From Trileptium ribeirensis (Eukaryota > Nematoda > Enoplea > Enoplida > Thoracostomopsidae): a stretch of 64,000 nucleotides of DNA. Positions 29,001-41,000 of this stretch are shown piece after piece (positions within the stretch are counted from its first letter, which is position 1; every line of letters begins with the position of its first letter). Under the pieces are notes generated by a model. That model searched no databases, was not told where the DNA came from, and saw nothing but the letters and a program-made list of their open reading frames with translations. A program made the translations under genes and the position numbers. The DNA lies in NCBI GenBank assembly GCA_030248225.1, contig JASANE010012050.1:1-64000 (forward strand). Reading direction: 5' to 3'.

Positions 29001-32000
29001 ATGTGAAAGGCAGATTTAATGTTGCATTTTTAGCCGCAGAATTTTTGAAATTATAGTAACTTAAACCCAACGCTAGTTTCTCTATAGTTATCACCTATGA
29101 GGCGACAATAAATTACCAGCTGATTAGAAAGCGAGGGAAAACAGATTTGCATATGGAAATAATTATTGGGCCATCAAAACAGCATGTGTTTAGGCATCCA
29201 GAGGAAATACAATCTTAACATACCCATGTAGCACCTAAATCTCACCTTCTCTTCACGACTGGGTAGAACAATATACGTTGCTTCTTGAGTGTTTGGCTGT
29301 ATTGATACAGAATAAGTATCAATAGAATCAGCTGTATTTGTCGTCATATCGTCACTGCCAGAATCATCTGATGTTCGGTTCACGTCAGAAACCCGTGCGC
29401 CTTGAAGTGCAATTTGACCAGACGGCGTCTATTAAAATTTTTTTAGTGTAAAAATCGCAATCAACTCCAGGATTGAGGAAATCACTACAGGTAACAAACC
29501 TGCGGTGACATAACAGAAGTGTGAGGCAGAGGAAATGCGATGGTTAGGCAGTATAATAGCACTTCGCAGTGGCTAAATGATTCTTGATTATGACAGGTTT
29601 CATAATCCATTCTCACAATAATGATTTTATGCAGGACATCCGGTAGATCCCCTGATTATCCGCTTCTTAGCATGTTTCACTTTCTACTCAATTTAGAATT
29701 TCTAATGCACAGTATATATATTTTAGATCACATATCAAACAACAATTTAAGTAAGAGTTGGCTGTAATAAGAAAGGATGCATATTGCAAAATTGTACAAG
29801 AAGTGCAGCCGCAACCATCTGGCACCATGCAGATTCACTGTATTACTTTAGAATCGATTATACAATGATACTGGGGAGGGAGGGGCATGCAACATTGGAT
29901 AGCTCTATACTGTTGTACTGGGGACGTTGGGCACCGTTGGTTATACTGTTCTATCGGGATATAGGGGTCTGCGGGTAGTACCCGTACCCGCGGGTATACC
30001 CGTACCCGTGCATACCCGCAGGTACGGGCGGGTATGGGTAAACACATTACGGGTACGGGCGGGTACGGGTAGCCATCGTGATTTTACGGGTACCCGCGGG
30101 TACCCGTGAAATTTTACAAATATACAATTATCTATAAAACAACTTTCTGAAATGTCCGAATTCGACTAATAATAATAATAATAATAACAAAAATGGCCAA
30201 TGTCACCTTTAGGGGCTTCCCGTTTCCCGCGGGAAAAATTTTATATATATGTGGGTCTTGTATAAATAGACACACATAAATTGTTTTATTGCGTTAGAAA
30301 ATGTTTATTTGAAATGTAAAAATTTTCTGCATGGTCATTATTGACTAGTTTATAAGCCATAGATCACATTATATTTGTGTTTCGAAACTGAATAAACCTG
30401 GGAAACGGGAAACTCGGGAAAATTAGGAACCTGGAAAAAGTGAAAAACGAAACGGGAAACTGGAAAATGCGTAAACTACAAATTTGAGAAATGGGAAAGT
30501 CGGGAAACTGGAAAACGCGGGAAACGGGAAAGTATTTGAAAACTGCATAAAGTTGGGAAACGGGAAACTCAGGAAACGTGAAAATTAGGAAACTGGAAAG
30601 CTTGGGAAACGGGAAACTTGGGAAACGGGGAAATTAGGAATCTGGAAAATGTGGGAAACTGTAAACGTGGGAAACGGGAAACTTGGGAAACGGGAAAATT
30701 AGGAAACTGCAAAATGTGGGAAACGGGAAACTTGGGAAACGGGAAGCCCCTAAAGGTGACATGGGCCATAATAATAATAATAAAAATAACAATAATAATA
30801 ATAATAAAAATAATAATAAAATAATAATAAAAATAATAATAATAATAACAGTAATACTTTTATAGCTAATAGATTTGGTTTTTTGTCCAATTATAGATAG
30901 ATGTAAGGCGAAACGGAAGCGTTTCTCTGTTAAACGGTAAACTTTTTCGAAAGCATATTTTAAGAACGAACCAAACATATAACGGTTCGCAATCACAGTG
31001 TAATTATCGTGTTGTTTTAGACTACATAATAATTCATCACATTTTGTAGTTGGCTTCATGCAATTATACCGGGTACCCGCGGGTACCCGCGGGCGGGTAA
31101 AGGCAAAGTTTCACGGGTACGGGCGGGTACGGGTACGGGGTGCCGGCTCACGAGCGGGTACGGGTACGCAAAACGGCTCTACCCTCAGGGCTCTAATCGG
31201 GAATCGAACACCGTTGCCACCGTCATGTGTACAAGAGCACTATAGCGCCTATTCGGTTCGCGTAACGAAAATTTTGAATTAGTTTATTATGCATGCTGTA
31301 GAGGTCGTTCGCTTAAAACTGTCGTAATATCTTTCTGTCATTTGGACCTAGAACGATAGCAGTGGGCATTCAGCATCAGTACGTACTCGCAATTCCTACG
31401 ATAGTGTTGAAATAATGTGAAGGAACTATTTTGAGCGACTAGGGGCAAGATGTGCTTTAACTGTACTTTATTTAGCCAACAGTCTAAAATATAAGTACAA
31501 AATAAAAGAAAGTGACTTGCAGTTATGCCACGAACACTACCTCCAAGTTGACTTACCTCCATTTAGCGTTCAGTTAGGCGATAGGTATGGTGTTGTGCGT
31601 TGGATAAGTGTCGCAGTAGCTAAGTGCGTTGCAAAATTTGCCTATAGCCTTTTAGCGACTTGAGTAACTTCAGGAGAGCCGAAAAGAGTTTCATCCTGTT
31701 CCCTTGAAAAATCACTGAATTTGGCGAACAGTCCCAGTTCTTTTGCTCTCGAACCTCTTACTGTACATGGACCTAATTTTGGAAATACACTTACATTTTG
31801 GATATTTTATGTATTTCAACCTGAATGTTAAGTCATCACTGTAACCATACCAATGTTCAATATATCGAACTTACTGTCTCGGTCGGCGATTTAAAAAACA
31901 GCATTGAGCGGTCTATCAGTAAACACCAACAACGTTTTGAATGCCCATATTTAACCTGAAGTTGGCACAAATTTGTTGGTTATAAAATCATCGAGAAGCC

Positions 32001-35000
32001 ACATTAATAATGGTAATGACACATTTCTTTAATTCATTTTTGAAAAATTGACGAACCTATGTGTCGCTAAACATACAGCTCTATTCTATATTCAAACAGT
32101 TGATATAGTAAAATCAATCATAGCTTCTAATAGATATTTAAAATGCTTATAAAATTAAATTTGTGTGATTTTTACTACATACACGCACAGAAAGAATGTA
32201 ATGGTGCAATTTCTCTCTGGTTAGGAAAGTTAATAAAACAAACACCTTATGTTTAACGTGGCCGCGACCCCCTCCCTCCCGCTTGCGCAACATATTTAGC
32301 AATACCACACTTCTAAAATAACAACTCTGAAAACAGGGAATACATGCATGCTTATAGAGAGATTATCCGTTTGAACCATCGGGCCTCCGTCGCAGTGAAG
32401 TGCCTATCCCTCCATCGCACAGTTCGGCTGATCCCACACCCCTGGTGGCAAACGCATAGCGGCTGGAAGCGCCGCACCCGAACTTACCCTCTTCCCCGGC
32501 CGCCGCAAACAGGCTGATGCCCCTGGAACGCCGATGGCCTATCTTCGCCGAGCACCCGGATGAAGACCGCAGGAGACCTCGCACCGTGGGCATGTACCAT
32601 GAAATCAATGACTGTATTACTTTTATAGGGCTGTAAGTAACCTTATACTAGTTCAAGCTTACACTAGTGGTGTAGGCGGTAGGACTCCAAATGAGAGTTT
32701 TTCAGCATTGTACTTTGTTAACAATAATAACAAATCTAAATTTAAAGATTCTTCCTTTAGTTTTACTGTAGACGATTGTTTACATGCTGTTATTCAGAAG
32801 GCCGCCTTCAAGAAGTGCATTTTTAGTGTATTGAAAATGAGCTGTAAAAACAGTCAGGACATGCTAACAGATAAAATGCAACAACTCTTTACGCAACAGC
32901 TTGAAATTAGGGACAGTTATTAAAAGTGAGGAATTAGCTATTTCTGACCAGATAATATATTAAACAAAATAACTTTGTTAACTTTACCTTTGTGATCCAA
33001 CCTTTTATTGCAGTAGACGCAAGTTTTGGACATGACGCGAGTTTTGCTGCCGTGTGTGACTTCAAGGCACGTTGGAATGCTAAAAAGAAAAGACCATACT
33101 ATAATTCAGATTGGGGTGATCATGTCAAGTTTTATTGAGTGCCCAAGCTAAAAGTAGTCTTAGGCACTCAATAAGTTGATTTATGTTCAGACTTAGGCTT
33201 GGCCTAAGAAAGACAAAACCCTAGGGAAAATTTTGACATGATACGCTATGGGCAGAAAAACTTGACAAGATTCGTTTGCGGAGCATTACTATTTATATAA
33301 TACAAAAACCTATTAAAGGAAAACAACGTGGTGTCGGAAAGTGAGTACGAATTTTTAATGCATACATCTATTACAAATGAGTAATTCTTACAGGGAACAT
33401 TGCAATGATTCTTAACTTATATATAGATAAGTAAGATTATTGACCATTCAAACGAAAACACTGAGGAAAACGCAAATTGGATATGACGTAGTTGTGCTGA
33501 TGGCTTGTCTTGCCATTTACAAACATTACAGATTTTAAGCAAATAAATAGATTAATGTATCACTACCTAGAATCTATTACGATTTGTAAATATTATTAGA
33601 ATAAAATTTAGGTACTAGAATTTAATGTCTAATTGTCTGTAATAGAATATTAAATTAGATTGTACGTTTTCCTGTATATATGTAATAACCGGTGACGCAG
33701 CTGCATGGCGCAACTTCCTAACACCATGCCCATACGACCCCGGCTATCGTAACCTCAAGGGTGGACCGTGAATACAAAATTTTAATCCTATTCTTGGTCA
33801 GACCCAAGAAGCTACGCAGCTTAGCAGGCCGCAGGCGCGCTTCACGGGGTGTGTTCGGACCCCGCCCGAAGGGGTGCGCACGTGTCTAGTATCGGGTATG
33901 ATTTCTGAGGTCCCCCAGGGAGGCTAGCACCGACACCTGCTCGCAGGTCATGGAGCTTAGCCGCTATTCCCTATCTTAGACTCATCGGAAGTTGTTTGAT
34001 TCTATTTGAGCGATGTAAGTGTGGAAATAAAATGTGCAAGTGTCCCTACAAATTTGAAGCTCAAGATGAATTACCTAGTTAAAGTCGTGGTATGCTCCGT
34101 GTTAGAGCATTGACCTATGTGGCCCCCACAGGGTTCCGACGAGCCCTGAGTGTTTAGTGTCGGATTATCAATGGCGTGGCCTGCTCTTTTCAATGAATTC
34201 TATGCGAGCGCACTGGTGCCTTGACCAGCGGAAGTTTTAACTCATTAGGGTTACGAGAATTCTTGACAAATTTTGAGTTTCGGTCACGATCTAATAAAAT
34301 TTCACTTGCGTTATCCGATTACTTTATTAGAGCGGAAATAGAGTAAACAGAAGGCCCTGCACGCCAGTGCTTGTGACATTCTCGCCCACAAGCCATGACG
34401 GGCAGTGCCTGCTCGTCCGAACGGACAAACCATAGAAAAACGCCAGTCCCTATCGCCTCGGAGTAGAATAAGTCAGAACGCAATGATTTGAATGTAAGGT
34501 TTATTATAACAATCAATGTTTATCCTAGGACGAGTGTTTTCTGAACACGTCGGGAAGCCTAACGACAGCTCGAAGTAATCGCTTCAGTTCCGCACAATAT
34601 AGGGCGCAAGACATTGAAACAGGCAGAAGGGACGGAGCATGCAGTTCCACGCGCGTGCGTGGACTAGGGGCGGTTATCCTTGCTTTAGCTCAATGTTAGC
34701 GATTGTTTCAGCTATAGGGCGTAGCAAGCAAGGGCCCTAGAGTGCTTCAGAAAATGCTCCTACCGTACTAACTCAGACCTACGACGATTACTAGTAAAAT
34801 AAGCCATGGGGAAAAGTGAAAGTGAAACCGGGGTTCGGGCCTACGATCTCTGTTCGAATAACAATATCAATACGGAGGTCCGGTAAATATTCGATGTGGA
34901 TTCGATTATCACGCCGACCAAAAGATCCCTTTTCGCTGTCGTTTCTAATCAATTTATCTATCCAAGGTACGACTGACCGAACGGGTAGCAAGTGATGAAG

Positions 35001-38000
35001 AAAAAAAAGGGGGGGCAAGAGAAGAAGAAAAACGGAGCGGTTTCTTTTAATTCAAGCCGACGGGACACGGTCAGGGATGCAACGCGGCGTGAGGTATCCT
35101 TTTAAACAGTTTGCGGGACAATTCTCTAGCCAGGTGTTTTTTCGTTGACCTTGATAGCCAGATGGCTTCTCTTGGAAGTTGGTGTCGGGTTTTGGGTGAT
35201 GAGGCGAGTCCTTTTCCGACGGACTACACCTATCCAAAGGCTAAATTAGCCTTGTTTCCTACCTAACGGGGTCGTTTGCACTACTCGGGCCCTCGGCGAT
35301 CGGCCCGGGACGCGCTTGCGTCCTTTGGTTCGTTCTTCGGCTGCTTGTCCTCTGACTCTCCCTAACGCCCATCTTTTTGATTACACTGCCATGTCGCAGT
35401 GTTTAAACTGCACTGTAGTGCAGTTGAGTTATTACCAACGTAATAATAAACGTTGGTGTGTTCCTATGGCTGAGTGGTTAGAACGTAAGAATTCTGCAGC
35501 GGACTTAAATTCTCCGTGCAGGTTCAACTCATAGTACGGGAAATGCAGTTCGCTACTACTGAAATACCAGAAAGATAGACCTGACATACATATTACATAG
35601 CCTAACGGGCACTCATGATAAATAGTGAAACTTGGCTAAACTCAGCGATCAACTCGCTCCAAAAATAAAAAGGGGTTTTGCACTCGCCCGGTTTGGGGCC
35701 GAAATGGCCCAGGCGAGGAGGTAAGTTTTCCTTATTTTTGAAAATCCTAAAATTTTATTTGAGGGCGGGAACACCATGTGTTTCTCCCGCAAAGGCGGTT
35801 CCTAGCGATGGTGCAGGGGCAAGCCTAAATTCAATTTCATTTGAGCAATGGTCTCCAGAGAAGACCATTGTGTATTGTTGTGGTGGACACCAGTAAATTT
35901 AATTATTTTAGCCATCTAGTTATCTGGTGTCAAAACTGGCGATTCACCACCAAACGATGCACCATCGTCACAGATCGAAGTCGGCGGATTTTTGCTCAGC
36001 TGGGGGCGTGTTCCTCCAGCTCATTTTCGATTACTCGGGGCAAGGGGACACCTAGAGGTATTCCGGTCAGTCGTCCTAACGATATTAGCGTACAGCAAGA
36101 TGTCTACTGAGTAAATCGTCTATGTGCTCCAAGATCAAATTCAAACATCCGAGTAAAACGATTCCGAGACAACATACGATAAAAGCAGCAAAGACCTTAG
36201 ACTCAAGCTAGTGTGCCTAGAAATTTGATCCGTCTTTTATGATCCCAAATTTTCTTAACTCAAAAACAGAATGAAATTTTGAGGGTTTCCTAAAACCCGA
36301 CGGAGGCTAGTCCTCCGTCCCTAATCTGCGATTCTGTCCAAGCTCAAACACGGCATGAGCACTGGACGTTCAACGAAGCTGTAAATTTGGAAAACCGTCA
36401 AAGCAAACCATTGAACCAGACCTTACTCTGTGTTATGCGCGTTCAGGAAATTTTACCGTGGCCAGCTCAGGAAAATTCGTTGACCCTAACTCAAGAGTAG
36501 CAAATCATGTAAAGTTTGGACGAGAGGCGTCCAATTTATTGTACCTTACCTAAGACCACGGGGAATCAGAAAGACTTCGAATAGGTTTGATCAGTTCTCA
36601 CTGCACTCTGTACCACCGCCTAACGTCTCCTACGTCGGAACTCGATATTGATGATTAATTCCAGAACGGGAAAAGGTGTAGCATTCCGGTGGGAACAGGG
36701 AGTTAGGACCCGAACGAGAATGTTTCTACCTAAGTACGAGGGGTGCGCTACGTTCCGGGGAAGCTAAACGAACAGTCTGTTACTCTTCAATTAACAGGGA
36801 AAGTAAACCCCTGTTGTCACTAAGCCTTCCTCATACTTACGACTGTCGATCCTCGGGGCAGCACCAGCTGAACCCCCTTCGCGAGGTATGTACCTGCGCG
36901 GAAATCTTCCGTCCATCGAGTAAATCCGAAGCGAAAACGAAAAGCGAGAGAAAACCTGAGTCAAATGAAAACCATGAACAATGAAAGAGTGCGTCGGAGC
37001 CGGTCAGTAAAGTCGACCGAACTCCGCGCTGTCGAAGTCGAACTGATTCGTATTGTCCGAGTGTCGCTCGTAAGCTCGAAATTTTCGCCTGTATGTTACG
37101 ATGGCGATTTTGTCGCCGTCCAATCGTCGTCGGTCGGGCAACGCCCATTTTTCTTGGGTTTTAGTTCAGCGTCCAATTGGGGACACTTCCGGAAAATTGA
37201 ATCTTGACGGCTACCGTAAACCGTCGATGTCCTTAGAGAGAGTCGGCTTCAATTAAGTTTGCCGACTTTAAGTTTTAATCTTCCGAGTACTCGGAAGTTG
37301 ACCATCTGTGATTTTCGTCCAAATTTTCCCAAGAAAAGTAGATTTTAAAGTCTTTACTTCCCGTCCTCATCGCCGGATGTCCAGCGAAATCAGATCCTAT
37401 CCTAACAAAATTTGAACTCTTTCCGGTCCCAGCGTAACTTAAGCTATTTCAAATACTTTTGGGTCACGCAATTTCCTTCTTCAGCCCCAATTAGCGTGAC
37501 AATCTGCTCATAATTTGAACTATTTGCTCTTCCCAGCCCATCCGAGTCGGCAAACATCAACTCGGCCTTTGTTGTCCTCGACTTGCCGACGTCCTAATTA
37601 AGCTAAATCGAATCTAGCAGATGACCCTAGTACGCGAGGACATCCAAAAATGTTAGAAAAAATCGAGCTAATTTGGAATTTGTATGCGAGTGCCGGCACT
37701 TCGAAGTCTCGCCGGGGGGAAACCGACGACGCGAGAGCGTCCGTCTCGAGGCCAGAGACGGGGCGAACCTTATCGTATCCCTAATCGATCGGGGGCCCTG
37801 ATCCAAGGCCCTCAGGGTCCGCGGGAAGGCCCTAAATCGCCCCCCCGTTCGTTCAATACGTTCGTCTTTTGTCCGTCCGTAAAACTCTGAAATTTAACAA
37901 ATTTCAGTATGTGGTGTCCTCGTTCGTCCGTTTTTTCGGTGTCCTTATATATGGTTATATACATATATATATATATATATCTACACACAAACACATGCAC

Positions 38001-41000
38001 AAACACATACACTACACATGAGACATATTGGCGTCCTGAGCGACAGAAAGGTCGCTCAGGATAAACACAAACGCAAAGCACAGCAAACACAACAACAACA
38101 ACGACGACAAAAGAAAACCGACTAGAAACGTCGGTTAGAGAGAGAACGAGGACAAAAGCGAAAGGACAGCGAGGACACGAGACGGGAGTGGGAAGGGTAG
38201 CGGGACAAGGGGAATCCGGGAGGATTTTCGAGGGGCTGGGGCCAAATTTGGTCCCAGGACGGAAAACGGGGTCGATTGATACCAAACTCGAGGGGGTAGA
38301 CGTAAAAGCGGGTTGGAACCCACTTTTGGGTTTCCATATGTATTAGTATGGGGAGCTTTCGCGGGCTCTCCTGCGTTAACGGATGGGCGGAGCGACGCCC
38401 GCCGGGTATCGTTGGACTCAGCGTCCAACGGCGGTTCGAACGAGGGGTGATACCGCCACTGGGGCGGTAGGAGTAAAAACGGTACTAAAATTGGTGCGGT
38501 TAGAGAGAGTCGTGGCTACGATGGGGGGCACGTTTATTGGTCGTACGGGTTAACGGGGCGGCGGAGCGAGACCCGCCGGGTATTTTTGGAGATGTCTCAT
38601 CGAGACAAATTTAATGAGGGGTGATTCGCCCATTTTTAAGGTAGAGCGAAAAATCTCGAATTATCGGTGCCCATCAGCGGTTGTCAACGGCTTTCTAAGC
38701 GACTTCGCGTGACTGTCGCGGGTCAGCGGGGATTCGGGCGGAGGTTCAAAGCATATGGTTGGATTCTACTAGTCGCGGTGAACAAAACGAGGGGTCGCAT
38801 GCGCCGGTTTCGACGTGGGGTATGGCGACGGGAAAGTCGGAAAGTAGGGTTTCGTATTAGTTGCATACTGCAATGGGCTAAATGTACAAGGCGGTTTTGT
38901 CTAAAAGTTGTCCACAGGACACACACATAAATAGATACATGTACATATTTCATATATGATATGCCCTAACTGCATGGAAAGTGATGGTCCAGGTTCCACG
39001 ATGACAATCCTACCTAGCGTAAGTAGCGATTGTCTCTACGTATTATAGGCGAAGTTCTGGCGTTGTCCGGAGCGGTTTTGGATGTCCATCCGTGATTCCC
39101 AAAGTGTTCTACCAGCCTGCTCCGGTTATTCTCCGGATCAGGGTACCGTAGACGATGGCGGGCCTTCGAATTAACCCGGCATACGTCGTCCCTCAGAATT
39201 GCGACGGCTACCACAAGTGTGCTTTCTGCTTACTTTTGACTAGCTGCTTTCCGTGACCATTACCTAATATATTGCTAAGATCAAGTATATTTGATATTTT
39301 TAATTTCCCTCTTAACTAGCGCGTCTTCTCGGATGTGCAGTCAGGGGCCTCCTATTCCCGGACGGTCGTACCCGTCACCCTATAAAACACAATCTCTGCT
39401 GGTTGGCTTTTCGACTAACTTCCAGTTTCCGTCGGTGGGGGGTTTAATTTTCGGTTTTACAGGTCAGTTGAGGCGGCTCATTTCCTCATAATTTGGTCTG
39501 ATTGTAACACTCGTCCCTAACAAAATCGTGGATCACAACATAAGAACATACACAAAATGATCATTAATACAAACGGCATGTTACACAAGAATGGTTCATT
39601 AATATAAACGGCAGTGTATACAAAATTGTTTGTTACTACAAACGGTATTTTATACAAAATCATTCATTATTATAAACGGTATTTTATACAAAATTGTTCA
39701 CTACTATAAACGGTATTTTTATACAAAATTGTTCATTATTGTAAACAGTATTATACAAAATTGTTCACTACTATAAACGGTATTTTTATACAAAATTGTT
39801 CATTATTGTAAACAGTATTATACAAAATTGTTCATTACTATAAACGGTATTTTTATACAAAATTGTTCATTATTGTAAACAGTATTATACAAAATTGTTC
39901 ATTGATTACGATACGCCTTTTTCGTATGCAAACGGCCCTGTGCCAACGTTTCCCGAGGCGCTTTTGAGTCCGAAAGTCCTGGAATGCCGTGACAGGGCCG
40001 AAGCGGCCCTGTTACATATATACCACATTTTCGATCTGAGAAAATATAGTATAAATCAACACATACTTTTGATCCAATCTTCGGTGGTTTGTCTGGATTC
40101 CGCGGTCAATCGATAAACCCCTTTGTTGGTTTGCAACTATAAACATGAGAATGTTGTAGACTATGTATATAATTCAAGCCTTGGGCACTACAAGAAAAAT
40201 ATGTACACAATCTAGACAGTTTTGAACACAGCAGCTGTCTAAGCGATAAGAGTTATTAATGGTTAACTGTATGTAACTAAAATAATTTACATATAGCTTG
40301 AAGTGAGTAGGATCACTTACACATTACTGTGAGTAATAAAAGTTAGACACAACCACAACAGGAGTCAAAATCAATAAATTTAAATTATAAACTTACTCGC
40401 AGCGACATATATAGGCGACTAAAATTGTAACCTGTGTCTACTATTCTTCTGCAATTATGTGAGATTTTAGCGCTTCCAGCTATCTAATTGATTAACTTAA
40501 ATTAACTGTAGTCAAATTTTGCCGCTTCCGCAACACTGTCAGTGATATGTATATACCTATAATTGTACATTTCGAAACTATATGTGTGCACCCACATGCC
40601 TGTGGCAAAATAAAACTGAAACCAACCACTGTGTTTTTATCAAGAAAATTAAATTTTGTATCAATATCTCACTGAAACAAGTCCTATTTGTTATTCCGCA
40701 TATTCTTATTGGGTTGATTTACAGAAATTCTCGGGGCCTTATTCGACATACTGACACTTGCAAATGTAATTACAACTAGGATTATATCGTCATGCAGTTA
40801 TAAAAATTTATAAAGTAAAATGTATCGCAGCCGTTCATATGACGTCGAGTCTTTAGCACTCTGACAATCCGATACAGCTCAATAAAAACAAAATATTACC
40901 GAATGAGTAACACCCAGTACCTCTGCAATGGTAACTGCTGTGATGATATAACTTTTGTGAGAATAAAAATAAACAGTAAACATTATAATTCGTGTTTTTT

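Larger units (their letters stand above)
29940..31208. mobile_element. Nested transposon, outer element with GGGTACCCG arrays
   Basis: The flanks carry the same octamer CACCGTTG at 29932-29939 and 31209-31216, consistent with an 8-bp target duplication as made by hAT elements. Both ends hold dense arrays of GGGTACGGG/GGGTACCCG words (29965-30110 and 31068-31160) in mostly inverted arrangement. Terminal inverted repeats are poor: the right end contains CTCAGGGCTCTAATCGGG and the left CTATCGGGATATAGGGG. There is no transposase. The middle is occupied by trinucleotide repeats and a second element. The exact limits and the hAT assignment are inference. Confidence 0.5.
34166..39540. other. GC-rich island, body of an unclassified repeat
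   Basis: About 5.4 kb of GC-richer DNA in the 7-kb intron between the exons at 40067 and 33079. No frame exceeds 157 codons and none carries a recognised polymerase, integrase or transposase motif. It contains a tRNA-like sequence (35459-35538), a TA/CA microsatellite (37950-38020) and a direct repeat around 38370-38640. Best read as a long non-autonomous or decayed element. Confidence 0.5.

Noticed and set aside
29780..29860. Alternative PH2 exon (minus strand, GARWLRLHFLYNF)
   Set aside because: The phase does not fit and there is no donor; the exon at 31875-31955 supplies the needed segment exactly.
30569..31059. Minus-strand frames of up to 141 codons reading Phe/Pro/Ser and Ile/Leu repeats
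   Set aside because: They are translations of the GGGAAACGGG array and the AAT microsatellite.
35459..35538. Functional tRNA-Leu gene
   Set aside because: Promoter boxes look good but acceptor and T stems do not pair; more likely a tRNA-derived repeat.
37812..38428. Overlapping minus-strand frames up to 157 codons in the GC-rich island
   Set aside because: They cross a TA/CA microsatellite and low-complexity GC sequence, and no conserved domain is visible.
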